DNA of 64,000 bases from positions 1-64,000 of the forward strand of contig JACRPS010000015.1 in assembly GCA_016223085.1 (NCBI GenBank), written 5' to 3'. Source of the DNA: Chloroflexota bacterium. GTDB taxonomy: Bacteria > Chloroflexota > Anaerolineae > Aggregatilineales > Phototrophicaceae. Both the position numbers and the translations under genes were made by a program. The notes beneath the pieces are model-generated. The model did not search any database. It saw nothing but the letters and a program-made list of their open reading frames with translations, and was not told where the DNA came from. This document shows, piece by piece, positions 8,120 through 17,702 of this stretch (its first letter is position 1; the number at the start of each line of letters is the position of its first letter).

Positions 8120-9366
8120 TGCGTGATCTGGCCGTAGCGTTAGACGTTGGAACGCGAAAAATCTGCACAATTGTGGCGGAAGTCCGTCCGGATGACATCT
8201 TCGTGGTCGGCGTCGGCATCGAGCCAAGCGCCGGCATGAAGAAGGGCGTGGTCAACGACATGGCGCAGCTTACCGCCGCGATTTCCGCGTCGGTACACAA
8301 GGCGGAAAAGAGCAGCGGCTTCGACATCGCCCGCGCCTTCGTCAGCGTGGCGGGCAGCCATATCGCCTCGCTCAACAGTCGCGGCGTCGTCGGCATTTCC
8401 GGCCAACGCGGCGTGAACCTGGACGATCTGGACAAGGCGATGGAGGCCGCCCGCGCTATCGCCATCCCGCACAACCGCGAGGTGTTACACATTGTCCCGC
8501 GTAGTTATTCGCTGGACGGACAGGAGCGCGTGCGCAGCCCGATTGGGATGCATGGCTTCCGGCTGGAGGTTGAAGCGCATATCATCACGGCCTCGTCCAC
8601 CAGCGTGGCGAACCTGGAACAGTCGGTGGAGGCGGCTGGTGTATCGGTTGACCGCTTTATCCTCAATCCGCTGGCGTCCGGTGAAGCGGTGCTCACCGAG
8701 CAGGAAAAAGAGATGGGCGCGGTCATCATTGATATTGGCGGCGGCACGACCGACATGGCGATTTTCATCGAGGGTACGGTCTGGCACACGGCGGTGATTC
8801 CGATTGGCGGCGATCTCATCACCAACGATCTGACCCACTGGATGCACGTCTCGTTTGACGTGGCGGAGGCGGTGAAGCTGCACTACGGCCACTCGCTGCA
8901 ACGCGCCGTTGATCCACTGGAAACGTTCCTGGTCGAGCCGTTTGGCGACGGGATGCCGGTCGAAGTGCAGCGGTACGCCATGGCCGAGATCATGGAACTG
9001 CGCGTTGCCGAAATTTTTGACCGGGTGCAAAAAGAGATCAAGCGCTCCGGCTACGAAGGGCTGCTGCGTGCCGGGGCGGTGATTACCGGCGGCTGCGCGC
9101 AGTTGGAAGGGCTGCGCGAGGTGGCGGCGCGGGAACTGGGGCTGCCGGTGCGCGTTGGCAGGCCGGAACGGTTAACCGGCATGGCCGATACGCTGCGCAA
9201 CCCGGCCTACAGCACCGGCGTCGGTTTGCTGCGGTTGGGGATGAAGATGGACACGATTGTTCGCCCCGCGCCATCATCAAATGTGGCGCTGCCGGGCAGC
9301 AAGATCGGGCAGGTGATCGGCGGGCTGTTCAAACGGCTGCTGCCTGCGGATGGGGATAACGGATAG
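8119..9366 (+). CDS. ftsA: Cell division protein FtsA
   Basis: This 415-residue actin-fold ATPase tethers FtsZ to the membrane. The phosphate-1 motif is ALDVGTRKICTIVAEV (residues 5-20), the 1C subdomain occupies roughly 80-165, and IIDIGGGTTDMAIF near 205 and ITGGCAQLEGLREVA near 320 are the phosphate-2 and adenosine motifs. The C-terminus (KIGQVIGGLFKRLLP) is an amphipathic membrane-targeting helix. A GTG at 8107 is also in frame, but the ATG at 8119 overlaps the ftsQ stop, has GGGGG just upstream and starts at the usual FtsA N-terminus. Confidence 0.95.
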   Translation: MRDLAVALDVGTRKICTIVAEVRPDDIFVVGVGIEPSAGMKKGVVNDMAQLTAAISASVHKAEKSSGFDIARAFVSVAGSHIASLNSRGVVGISGQRGVNLDDLDKAMEAARAIAIPHNREVLHIVPRSYSLDGQERVRSPIGMHGFRLEVEAHIITASSTSVANLEQSVEAAGVSVDRFILNPLASGEAVLTEQEKEMGAVIIDIGGGTTDMAIFIEGTVWHTAVIPIGGDLITNDLTHWMHVSFDVAEAVKLHYGHSLQRAVDPLETFLVEPFGDGMPVEVQRYAMAEIMELRVAEIFDRVQKEIKRSGYEGLLRAGAVITGGCAQLEGLREVAARELGLPVRVGRPERLTGMADTLRNPAYSTGVGLLRLGMKMDTIVRPAPSSNVALPGSKIGQVIGGLFKRLLPADGDNG

Positions 9367-9370
9367 CCGG

Positions 9371-9397
9371 GTAGGGCGCACCGCCGTGCGCCCCTAC
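9371..9397. repeat. GTAGGG-family palindrome, GCGCAC variant
   Basis: Arms GTAGGGCGCAC and GTGCGCCCCTAC flank a CGCC loop just after the ftsA stop. One extra C makes the arms unequal. It is the same repeat family as at 7085-7112 with a changed inner arm. Confidence 0.75.
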
Positions 9398-9449
9398 AGA
9401 ACGTTTGTTTGTGGGTATAACGTACCACAGGACAGGCCGGTTGGCTGAT

Positions 9450-9477
9450 TTGCGAAACGGTTTGTTCCGCGTACAAT
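9450..9477 (+). promoter_or_regulatory. Candidate ftsZ promoter
   Basis: TTGCGA at 9450-9455 and TACAAT at 9472-9477 are separated by 16 bases. They lie about 57 bases before the ftsZ start, with AGGAGG at 9517-9522 as a strong ribosome binding site. High separate expression of ftsZ would be expected. Confidence 0.4.
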
Positions 9478-9533
9478 AGGTTTAATCCGGCGGTATATTA
9501 CGCTAATCGTCAATTTAGGAGGCCAGGTCAGGC

Positions 9534-10757
9534 ATGGAAGAGTTTACACCTGGGGAAAACTTTGCCCAGATCAAGGTGATTGGTGTGGGTGGCGGGGGTG
9601 GCAATGCCATCAACCGGATGATTAACGAAGGGTTGGGAGGCGTCGAATTTATCTCCGTCAACACTGATAACCAGGCGTTGATGCTGTCCAAAGCCAAGAC
9701 CCGCGTCCGTATTGGCGATAAGCTCACTCGTGGCCTGGGCGCGGGGGGCAATCCTGAAATTGGACGGAAAGCCGCCGAAGAAAGCGCTGACGAACTGTAC
9801 GAGGTCATTCGCGGCGCGGATATGGTGTTCATCGCCAGCGGTATGGGTGGTGGCACCGGCACCGGCGCCTCACCCGTGATCGCGCAGATTGCGAAGGAAC
9901 TGGGGTCGCTGACGATTGGCGTGGTCACGAAGCCGTTTAGCTTCGAGGGGTCGCGCCGGATGCAGAGCGCGGAAGCCGGTATCGAGGCGCTCAAGAGCCA
10001 GGTAGATACGCTCATCGTCATCCCAAATGACCGCCTCCTGCAAATTGCCGACAAACGCGCCAGCCTGCAGCAGGCGTTTTCGCTGGCCGACGACGTGCTG
10101 CGACAGGGTATTCAGGGCATTTCCGAACTCATCACCGTCCCGGCGCTGATTAACCTGGACTTCGCCGACGTGCGGACAATCATGTCCGAAGGCGGCGCGG
10201 CGCTGATGGCCGTCGGCAAGGCCGAGGGCGACGACCGCGCCCGTCGGGCAGCGGATGCGGCGATCAGCAGCGGCCTGCTGGATGTGACGATTGACGGCGC
10301 ACGCGGCATCCTGTTTAACATCACCGGTGGCCCGAACCTCAGCCTGTTTGAGGTCAACGAGGCGGCGGCGATTATTAAGGAAAGCGCACATCCTGAATGT
10401 AACCTGATCTTCGGCGCCCAGATTGACGAGAACATGGGCGACGAAGTGCGGATTACCGTCATCGCCACCGGCTTCGAGCACAGCCGCGCCGCGCGCAAGG
10501 TGGAAGCGACCATGCCACCGCGCCAGCCAGCGCAGCGCCAGCAGCCGCAGCAGTACCAGCAGGCGTTCCAGCCGCGCCCAATGCAGCCGGTGGAGCGCGA
10601 ACAGCCGCCGGTGCAGCAGCAGCCTCCGCAGCAGCCGTACCAGCCGCCGCGCCAGGCCTCACCGCCGCCCGCGCAGTCACCGGCGCAGGAGCCACCGGCG
10701 CGCGTCTACGACGACGACGATATTGACATTCCGACGTTCTTACGCAAGCGGAAGTAA
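9534..10757 (+). CDS. ftsZ: Cell division GTPase FtsZ
   Basis: This 407-residue tubulin homologue forms the Z ring. The N-terminal nucleotide loop [13 protein letters not shown] is near residue 16, the tubulin signature [13 protein letters not shown] near 103, and the T7 synergy loop [11 protein letters not shown] near 205. Residues about 325-390 form a Gln/Pro-rich disordered linker, and the conserved C-terminal peptide [12 protein letters not shown], which binds FtsA, ends the protein. AGGAGG lies 11 bases before the ATG. The gene closes the division cluster. Confidence 0.98.
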   Translation: MEEFTPGENFAQIKVIGVGGGGGNAINRMINEGLGGVEFISVNTDNQALMLSKAKTRVRIGDKLTRGLGAGGNPEIGRKAAEESADELYEVIRGADMVFIASGMGGGTGTGASPVIAQIAKELGSLTIGVVTKPFSFEGSRRMQSAEAGIEALKSQVDTLIVIPNDRLLQIADKRASLQQAFSLADDVLRQGIQGISELITVPALINLDFADVRTIMSEGGAALMAVGKAEGDDRARRAADAAISSGLLDVTIDGARGILFNITGGPNLSLFEVNEAAAIIKESAHPECNLIFGAQIDENMGDEVRITVIATGFEHSRAARKVEATMPPRQPAQRQQPQQYQQAFQPRPMQPVEREQPPVQQQPPQQPYQPPRQASPPPAQSPAQEPPARVYDDDDIDIPTFLRKRK

Positions 10758-10776
10758 AGCGTAGCGATTCCATTTG

Positions 10777-10844
10777 AACCGCCGAGCCGCCAAGGGCGCC
10801 AAGCAAAACAGTTTAGTCTTGGTGTTCTTGGCGACTTGGCGGTT
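10777..10844. repeat. CGCCAAG-type inverted repeat between ftsZ and the yfhO-like gene
   Basis: AACCGCCGAGCCGCCAAGG pairs imperfectly with CTTGGCGACTTGGCGGTT across a short AT-rich loop. The right arm overlaps the last ten or so codons of the convergent yfhO-like gene. It could act as a bidirectional terminator, but similar CGCCAAG units near 5980 and GGCGTCCTGGCGGTT at 56631-56645 show it is a dispersed repeat. Confidence 0.65.
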
Positions 10845-13338
10845 TATGATTTCCCAGTAGATAAAACACCACAAATACTACTGTTGCGAGGAAAATGACG
10901 AAACCTGCCGCCAGCCCCGGCGGCTGGAAGCGCAGGGTATAGGTGTGTGCGCCGGGCAGCAGCCGCACGCCGATAAACCCTTCGTAGCGCGCGGCGTCCT
11001 GGCGGGTTGCCAGCGTGGTGCTTTCGACCGGTAGGCCGTCGGCAAAGGCCAACCAGCCGGGGAAATGGGTTTCGCGCACGACCAGATAATAATCGCCGTC
11101 GTCCTCTGGTTTTTCCGCTTCGATGAGAATCGTATCCTGCTGGTGAACCAGCGACCGCACCGGCAGCACATTGTCACGATGGAGCGTGCCGGGCGCCGTT
11201 GTCAGCACGTCTGCCGGGGCGATGAAGGCGTAGGGCAGCACATCCGGCTTTTCGTACAGCACCGCCACGTAGGGCGCTTCGACACTAACATCGCACGGGT
11301 TAACGCTGGCTGGCTGCGGTTGCAGCGTGATGCATTGCCGCTGCTCATATCCCTGCTGCTGCACGAAGGTTTCGGCAAAGGCGCGGGATGCGCCGCCGTA
11401 GACGTTGGACACAATCGCCCAGCGCGGCAGATCGTTAAGCGCGCCCGCCTCTGCCGGGATGATGCCCGGGGTTGCGCCGGCGCGCCAGCCCTCGGTCAGC
11501 CCCCAGTTGCGCATCTCCGCGTAATATGGGTCAAACGCCATCGGCAGGTGCGGTTCCTGAATCATCGGGTAGGGCGTGTCCGGGTCGGCTTCGCGCACCG
11601 TGTCGTACAACGGCTGAAAACTGCCCAGCAGGGGGTGCAGGGGAAGAAGCTGGCTGTTGACGGACAGGATGTCGGCCAGCGCCAGCAGAATGACGCCGAG
11701 GACAAGACCTCGCGCCCCCCGCACGCCAACGCCCCGCCATCCAAACCGGCGCGCCTGTGTCCACGCGCCGAACCGGGCCAGCGCCAGCAGCAGGGTATCC
11801 ACGACCAGCGCCGCCAGCAGCAGACTCCAGAAGCCGTTTGCCACGTCCGTGAAGGTGACAAAGCGCAGCGTGTCCAGCCGGCGGAACAGGTCAAAACTCC
11901 CGAGTGCCAGCCGCAGCCGGGCGCTGTTATTGCCCAGGCTGTACAGCCCCAGATAGCTCCAGACCAGCACGGCCAGAAGTAACATCCGCGTGAGACGCGC
12001 CCGGTCGTAGCGGTCGAACGTTGGTGGAAGTCGCAGCAGGTCCCGTGCTGCCCGCCACAGGGAGTCCGCCGCGATACTGGCCAAGACAATCCACCACAGC
12101 GCCGCAATCGCCAATGCCCGCCCGACGTAGCGGAACTGTGCCAGCAGCGCCACGTTGGCGTAAAGCTCCTGCACAATAATCGTTTGCCCCGCGCCCCAGA
12201 TCATCATCCCGACTGCCAGCAGCAAAGCCAGCCAGGGCATCTGGCGATAGATGGGACGCAGGCGCACGACCAGCAGCGCGACCGCCGCCGCGCCGATCAA
12301 CAGGAACGGCGCCAGACCGATGTAGTTGTAATCCACCACAACAAACAGGTTAAACGGTGGGACTTCATCAAACGCCGGTCGCCAGAGTTCCCAGGGATAG
12401 ATCAGGTTGACGGCAGCCTGCGCCAGACTGTATCGGGTGAGCAGTGCCGGGTCGCCATCATGGATGATAAAGCCGGCGGTCGCCAGCACGGGCACAAATT
12501 GCAGCGCCGCCAGCCCAACAGCGAAACCCGCACCGAGTGCCACGCGCCGCACGCGCCACCACTGGACGTGCCAGCGTCCATATTCGCGCCCGGTGAGGTG
12601 AGCAGCGAACAGCGCCAGGCAGCTTATGAGCGTGTGCAGCGAATAATAGATGTTGCCGGAGGTGTACAGCAGCGCGAAGGCAGCCGCCATCAGCACCGGT
12701 GCGCGCCGGTCGCGGCTGCGCAGCGTCCACCACAGCCCGGCGAAAACCAGCGGCACCCACGCCAGACTCAGCCCTAGCTGGAAGTGACCGGTATAAAATT
12801 TGCCGGCGATGCCGCCGCTCATCATGTACAATGCGCCGGCGGTCACACGACCGACGCCGCCAACGCCGGTGGCTCGCATCAGCGCCCACATACTGAGCGC
12901 AGCGATCAGCAGCGCCAGCGCCATCGCCAGCTTGCTGCCCTGCACGCCGCCAAAGAGCAGCACCGGCAGGCTGAAAACCGGGTTAAACAGGTAGCTGAAC
13001 GGGTTGTTAATGGTTGGCTGGCCGCTGCTGAGGTAGGGATTCCAGGCAGGGATATGGCTGTAACGTTCCAGGCCGATCTGGACGGGCACCAGTGTTCCCG
13101 CCAGTCGTTCGTGCTCGACCCCCGGCTGGCGGAACGTGGGGGTAAGCCAGGCCTGTGCCAGCACCGCCGCGTCCAGCCTATCCTGATATGGATATAAAAA
13201 GCTGGGTACAACCTGGCTGAGATAGAGCAGCCACAGCAGCGCCAGCGCCGCCAGTTCCAGCACCGTGGCAGGCGGGTGCAGCAGGATTCCAGACAGGCGC
13301 AGTAAGCGGTTCAGCACGTGGCGAGTAGCCAGAGACAC
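10813..13338 (-). CDS. YfhO-like polytopic membrane protein
   Basis: This 841-residue protein has a dozen or more membrane helices and a C-terminal extracytoplasmic beta domain ending in a last helix. The N-terminal loop with PYQDRLDAAVLAQ, HIPAWNPYLSSGQP and NPFSYLFNP resembles the catalytic-side loop of YfhO/GT-C proteins. The C-terminal FPGWLAFADGLPV, GFIGVRLLPGAHTYTLRF and FIIFL-like end fit the YfhO family, which adds sugars to cell-surface polymers in Firmicutes. The start is GTG with AAGGAT eight bases upstream. It is convergent with ftsZ. The substrate is unknown. Confidence 0.72.
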   Translation of the reverse strand: MSLATRHVLNRLLRLSGILLHPPATVLELAALALLWLLYLSQVVPSFLYPYQDRLDAAVLAQAWLTPTFRQPGVEHERLAGTLVPVQIGLERYSHIPAWNPYLSSGQPTINNPFSYLFNPVFSLPVLLFGGVQGSKLAMALALLIAALSMWALMRATGVGGVGRVTAGALYMMSGGIAGKFYTGHFQLGLSLAWVPLVFAGLWWTLRSRDRRAPVLMAAAFALLYTSGNIYYSLHTLISCLALFAAHLTGREYGRWHVQWWRVRRVALGAGFAVGLAALQFVPVLATAGFIIHDGDPALLTRYSLAQAAVNLIYPWELWRPAFDEVPPFNLFVVVDYNYIGLAPFLLIGAAAVALLVVRLRPIYRQMPWLALLLAVGMMIWGAGQTIIVQELYANVALLAQFRYVGRALAIAALWWIVLASIAADSLWRAARDLLRLPPTFDRYDRARLTRMLLLAVLVWSYLGLYSLGNNSARLRLALGSFDLFRRLDTLRFVTFTDVANGFWSLLLAALVVDTLLLALARFGAWTQARRFGWRGVGVRGARGLVLGVILLALADILSVNSQLLPLHPLLGSFQPLYDTVREADPDTPYPMIQEPHLPMAFDPYYAEMRNWGLTEGWRAGATPGIIPAEAGALNDLPRWAIVSNVYGGASRAFAETFVQQQGYEQRQCITLQPQPASVNPCDVSVEAPYVAVLYEKPDVLPYAFIAPADVLTTAPGTLHRDNVLPVRSLVHQQDTILIEAEKPEDDGDYYLVVRETHFPGWLAFADGLPVESTTLATRQDAARYEGFIGVRLLPGAHTYTLRFQPPGLAAGFVIFLATVVFVVFYLLGNHKPPSRQEHQD

Positions 13339-13652
13339 AATTTATCCTTGAGGCGAAACCCCCGGTCAACGATCAATTATACGTGGATTCAGGCTTCCTC
13401 GCGCCCTGTGGGATATGCCGGAAATTGTGGGAAAATCGTTACAATACCATACTATTTTCTAACCGAAGCGCCTCGGATTTCGGTGGACAAACTCAGCCGC
13501 AACGTGCTAAAGTACAGCTTGTAACAACGGGTTTTCTATAATCTCGATTTACTTAAATGCGCCCCCATAGCCGGTTGTGTGGGGGTTTTGTATCGTATTG
13601 TCTTTTTTTTGTGCTACAGCACGAACATTTGTTTGGTGAAAGGTGGGTAACG
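13339..13652 (+). promoter_or_regulatory. nrdJ upstream region: -10 element and leader hairpin
   Basis: This 314-bp region separates the yfhO-like gene from the reductase and contains no convincing gene. TATAAT occurs at 13537-13542 without a good -35. A hairpin CCCCCA/TGGGGG (13562-13567 and 13580-13585) followed by TTTTG, and by a T8 run at 13603-13610, lies between it and the ATG. This has the form of an intrinsic terminator inside the leader, so expression could be controlled by attenuation. That is an inference. Confidence 0.45.
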
Positions 13653-16600
13653 ATGGTGCAAACCCCGCAGCGGAACGCCCTGCACGAACTGGGATACAAA
13701 ATCTTTCTGGATCGCTACGCCCAGAAGGATATGACACGCTCGACCCTGACCGTTGGCGACACCGTGATTGTGGTGGTGGACTCCAAAACCGGCCAGCGGG
13801 AAATCGGCAGGGTGACGGCGATGAACCTGCCAAAGGTGACGGTTGAACTGCTGGATGGCGAGGTGGTGGAACGCGACCTGGAACACGTAGACAAGCCGCT
13901 GGAAACTGACCCCGGCCAGATGATGGACCGGGTGGCGGCGGGCATTGCCGCCGTCGAAGCGACACCGGAACTGCAGCGAGCATGGACGGAACGCTTCCGC
14001 TGGCTGCTGGACGATTGGAAGTTTGTGCCTGCCGGTAGAATATTAACTGCTGCTGGAACCGATCAATTACTAACGTATTACAATTGTTATGTAGTGCCGT
14101 CGCCCCGTGATTCGCGTGGTGGAATTATTGAAACACTGCGTCAGATGACCGAAATTATGTCTCGCGGCGGGGGTGTGGGTATCAATATTTCTAGCTTGCG
14201 CCCACGTCATGCTTACGTGAAGGGCGTCAATGGCCGATCAAGTGGTGCGGTGTCCTGGGGCGCGCTCTACAGCTTCGTGACCGGGCTGATCGAGCAGGGC
14301 GGATGCCTTACGCCGGATACGTTGGTTTTCACCGACGAGGGATTGCTTCGTCTGGATGAAATCGTTCAACATTCCGAAACAGGGTGGCGCGAACATACGC
14401 TGACCGTGATGACGGACGAGGGTGCGCGGGTGTCCCGACAGGTCTATAACAATGGTACTGCCGATGTGCTGACAGTTAAGACCGACATGGGTCTGACGAT
14501 CACCGGTACGCCCAACCACAAAGTCAAGGTGACGACCGCAGATGGGCCAGCTTGGCGGCAGCTCGCCGACTTGCAGACCGGTGACGCGATTCTGGTGAAA
14601 CTCGGCCAGCACCGAGGGAAGTTCCAGGCGCTCAAAAAGCCGGAACACCATCATCACAATCCGGATGTGGTGAGATTACCCTCTATTTTGGATGAAGAAC
14701 TGGCTTTCTTCCTGGGCTACTTCATGGGTGATGGCTTCATGACACAGGAAGCGGGCGACTGGCGGTTGGGTGTGGCAGTCGCCCATTCCAGTTATCTCGT
14801 TGAAGAAATGCCGCGCCTTATGGAGTGCCTGTTTGCAGGGATTCACGTTCGCAGCGACCAGAAAGACAACGATGCGTCGTTGATCTACTTGATTAGCAAT
14901 CGGGCCATAAAAGAATTTCTCAAGCTCAACGGCTTCGATAAACCCCGTAGTGCAGAGGTATCCGTACCGCGCCTCATCCGTAAAAGCCCCCCGGAAGTGG
15001 TGGGCGCGTTCCTGCGTGGTTTGTTTGAAGCTGATGGCGGTTTATCCGATCATTATCCAACTTTATCAAGCACATCAAAACGACTCATAGACGAATGTGC
15101 AACACTCTTGCTCGGTCTTGGTTGCCCGGTCAAAGTTGAACCCTTCCCCTATTCAGCAGATCGTTATGGCACGAAGCCAAGCTGGAGACTGCGTATTCAC
15201 TCATTCAGAGGTCTAGAAAACTGGCGTGCCAAAATTGGCTGTGATTCCCGGTCACGGTTTGCAGTTTGTCTGGATTTTAAGCCTGACCTAATGCGGGAAA
15301 CCAGCCATGTGCTACCTCATTCAGAATACTGGGTTGAGCCGGTTTTGGAAGCAACCGCATTACAGCCCCGCGATCATCGTGCCAGAGGTATTCGGGTAAC
15401 GGCGACCGATGCGCCACTCCGTCAAAAGCTGCTCCGCTATGCACGTGGTGATCGTAATCTGACTCTGTCAGCCTATACCTCCTTAAGCCAATCGCAGCTG
15501 GATTTTGCCAAAAACGCTCCACCGATCAATGATACATGGTTTGTCTTCGTAGACAGTGTTGAAGCTACCGGCCAAGCACAGACACTTGATCTTGAGGTGG
15601 ATGATAATCATACCTATCTTGCAAACGGGCTTGTAACCCACAATTCGCGGCGCGGCGCTCTGATGCTCATCCTCAACGACTGGCATCCTGATATATTCGA
15701 TTTTATTAACAGCAAGCGTAAAGCGGGGCAGATCACCAACGCCAATATCAGCGTGGGTGTGTCTGACAAGCTGATGGAAGCCGTGAAGGCGGATGACGAC
15801 TGGACGCTGCGCTTCCCGGATACCAGCGAACCCGGCTATGATGAACTGTGGGACGGCGATCTCGAAAAGTGGATGGCGTCCGGGCGGAAGGTTATCACCT
15901 ATCGCACGATAAAGGCGCGCAGCCTGTGGAACGCCATCATCGAGAGCGCCTGGGCCAGCGCCGAACCGGGCGTATTCTTCCGGGAACGCTACAACAAAAT
16001 GTCGAATAGCTGGTACTTCGCTCCGATCATCAGCACGAATCCGTGCGGAGAGCAGGGCCTTCCAGCGTTTGGCGTGTGTAATCTCGGCGCGATCAACCTG
16101 GCGAAGTTCTACGACGAAGCCCAACACGATGTGAAATGGGACGAACTGGAACAGACTGCCCGCTACGCCACACGTTTCCTCGATAACGTGATTGACAACA
16201 CCCCCTATTTCTTCGAGGAAAACCGCCAGCAGCAGTTGAGCGAACGGCGCGTCGGCCTCAACAATATGGGCTTGGCTGAACTGATGATTCGGCTGGGGAT
16301 TCGTTACGGCAGCGACGAGTCGGTGAAGTTCATTGACAGGCTGTACAGCTTCCTGGCGCGCGTGGTGTACGAAACCTCGGTGGAGATCGCGCAGGAGAAA
16401 GGTGCGTTTCCCAAATTCGACGCCAGGAAGGTCGTGCAGAGTGGCTTTATGCAGTCCATGCCGAAGGACATACGGGATAAAGTTAAGAAATACGGGATCC
16501 GCAACGTCACGCTGCTTACCCAGGCCCCAACCGGCACGACCGGAACGATGGTGAACACGTCTACCGGCATCGAACCGTTCTTCTCGTGGAAGTATTACCG

Positions 16601-17561
16601 CAAAAGTCGGCTGGGTCTGCACGAGGAACAGGTGCCCTTAGTCAAGGAATGGTTCGACCGGCACCCCGGCGAAACCGAACTACCGGATTATTTCGTGACA
16701 GCAATGGATTTGACACCAGAAGAACACGTCAAGGTGCAGGCAGCGATTCAGAGATGGGTCGATTCGAGTATATCCAAGACCGCGAATCTGCCACATGATT
16801 ACACCGTTGAGCAGACACGGGCACTGTACGAATTAATGTACGACCTGGGCTGCAAGGGCGGCACGGTCTACCGGGATGGCAGCCGCGACGAGCAGGTGTT
16901 GATGCTCAAGACTGACGACGCGGCAGACAAAAAAGCCTCGCCCAACGGCAAGGCGCAGGCCGACAACGGCAAGCCGGTGGAGCAGGTCGCCACGCCGCAC
17001 CGGGTATACCCGCGCCCCCGGCAGCTTGCCGGTGTCACGGTCAGCCGCAAAACGCCGTTTGGTACGGCCTTCATCACCATGAACAGCGACGAACACGGCA
17101 ACCCGTTCGAGGTGTTTATCACGGTCGGCAAGGCCGGCAGCGACCTGCAGGCCGACGCCGAAGGGCTGGGGCGCATGATTTCGCTGCAACTGCGCACAAC
17201 CGCGCCGCAGAACCGCAAGGAAATGCTTAAGCTGGTCGTGGACCAGCTTCAGGGCATCGGCGGGTCGCGGGCAGTGGGGCTGGGGCCGTCGCGCGTGCTG
17301 TCGCTACCGGACGCGGTCGCGGGCGCGCTGCTGGAACACTACTTCCCGCCAAACCCGGAGCAGCAGTTGAAACTGCCGATCATTAACGGCGGTGCGACCG
17401 AGCACACACCGCCAGCGGTCCAGCCGGATGTCAGCGGGAACGGCATCCCAACACACGGCATCATCTCCGGCGCCGATATCTGCCCGGAATGCGGCCTTGC
17501 CACGCTGGTGCGTGTCGAGGGATGCGAGAAATGTTTATCGTGCGAATACAGCAGGTGCTAA
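13653..17561 (+). CDS. nrdJ: Adenosylcobalamin-dependent (class II) ribonucleotide reductase, intein-containing
   Basis: This protein reduces ribonucleotides to deoxyribonucleotides using a B12 radical. The 1302-residue precursor becomes about 855 residues after removal of the 447-residue intein. Extein motifs include NCYVVPSPRDSRGGI, the loop SRGGGVGINISSLRP, and NPCGEQ with the active-site Cys at precursor residue 798. RVGLNNMGLAELM and APTGTTGTMVNTSTGIEPFF follow, then a TSCPD domain (TPFGTAFITMNSDEHGNPFE) and a C-terminal Cys cluster (CPECGLATLV, CEKCLSCEYSRC) for thiol re-reduction. The ATG at 13653 has AAAGGTG upstream; an earlier in-frame ATG at 13557 lies in the leader hairpin and was rejected. 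Confidence 0.95.
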   Translation: MVQTPQRNALHELGYKIFLDRYAQKDMTRSTLTVGDTVIVVVDSKTGQREIGRVTAMNLPKVTVELLDGEVVERDLEHVDKPLETDPGQMMDRVAAGIAAVEATPELQRAWTERFRWLLDDWKFVPAGRILTAAGTDQLLTYYNCYVVPSPRDSRGGIIETLRQMTEIMSRGGGVGINISSLRPRHAYVKGVNGRSSGAVSWGALYSFVTGLIEQGGCLTPDTLVFTDEGLLRLDEIVQHSETGWREHTLTVMTDEGARVSRQVYNNGTADVLTVKTDMGLTITGTPNHKVKVTTADGPAWRQLADLQTGDAILVKLGQHRGKFQALKKPEHHHHNPDVVRLPSILDEELAFFLGYFMGDGFMTQEAGDWRLGVAVAHSSYLVEEMPRLMECLFAGIHVRSDQKDNDASLIYLISNRAIKEFLKLNGFDKPRSAEVSVPRLIRKSPPEVVGAFLRGLFEADGGLSDHYPTLSSTSKRLIDECATLLLGLGCPVKVEPFPYSADRYGTKPSWRLRIHSFRGLENWRAKIGCDSRSRFAVCLDFKPDLMRETSHVLPHSEYWVEPVLEATALQPRDHRARGIRVTATDAPLRQKLLRYARGDRNLTLSAYTSLSQSQLDFAKNAPPINDTWFVFVDSVEATGQAQTLDLEVDDNHTYLANGLVTHNSRRGALMLILNDWHPDIFDFINSKRKAGQITNANISVGVSDKLMEAVKADDDWTLRFPDTSEPGYDELWDGDLEKWMASGRKVITYRTIKARSLWNAIIESAWASAEPGVFFRERYNKMSNSWYFAPIISTNPCGEQGLPAFGVCNLGAINLAKFYDEAQHDVKWDELEQTARYATRFLDNVIDNTPYFFEENRQQQLSERRVGLNNMGLAELMIRLGIRYGSDESVKFIDRLYSFLARVVYETSVEIAQEKGAFPKFDARKVVQSGFMQSMPKDIRDKVKKYGIRNVTLLTQAPTGTTGTMVNTSTGIEPFFSWKYYRKSRLGLHEEQVPLVKEWFDRHPGETELPDYFVTAMDLTPEEHVKVQAAIQRWVDSSISKTANLPHDYTVEQTRALYELMYDLGCKGGTVYRDGSRDEQVLMLKTDDAADKKASPNGKAQADNGKPVEQVATPHRVYPRPRQLAGVTVSRKTPFGTAFITMNSDEHGNPFEVFITVGKAGSDLQADAEGLGRMISLQLRTTAPQNRKEMLKLVVDQLQGIGGSRAVGLGPSRVLSLPDAVAGALLEHYFPPNPEQQLKLPIINGGATEHTPPAVQPDVSGNGIPTHGIISGADICPECGLATLVRVEGCEKCLSCEYSRC
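14304..15644 (+). other. Intein with LAGLIDADG homing endonuclease inside NrdJ
   Basis: The 447-residue insertion begins with Cys (CLTPDTLVFTDEG, splicing block A) and has block B TGTPNHKV near residue 70. It ends with LDLEVDDNHTYLANG and LVTHN, followed by Ser as the +1 extein residue. Removal restores EQGG-SRRGALM, the uninterrupted reductase sequence. Two dodecapeptide motifs, LGYFMGDGF near intein residue 137 and FLRGLFEADG near 236, indicate a LAGLIDADG endonuclease. All canonical splicing residues (Cys1, block B His, terminal His-Asn, Ser+1) are present, so it is probably active. Codon use is more AT-rich than in the host gene. Confidence 0.96.
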
Positions 17562-17574
17562 GCTAAAGACAATG

Positions 17575-17603
17575 GAAGGGACATGGCGCCGCCATGTCCC
17601 TTC
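17575..17603. repeat. GTAGGG-family palindrome, GAAGGG variant
   Basis: Arms GAAGGGACATGGC and their exact complement flank GCC just after the nrdJ stop. The outer GTA/TAC of the family is GAA/TTC here: both ends have changed while pairing is kept. Confidence 0.85.
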
Positions 17604-17702
17604 ACGATCCCGTGAGTCCCCGCTACCCATTCCCCCTGCCAACCTGTATAATAATCCGTCCAAATCAAACCATCTGTAACCCTGAGAAGGATCAATCACC
17701 GT

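Noticed and set aside
11065-11982. 305-codon plus-strand frame inside the yfhO-like gene
   Set aside because: It is antisense to a membrane protein with recognisable domains; the translation is rich in Arg, Gln and His with no domain pattern.
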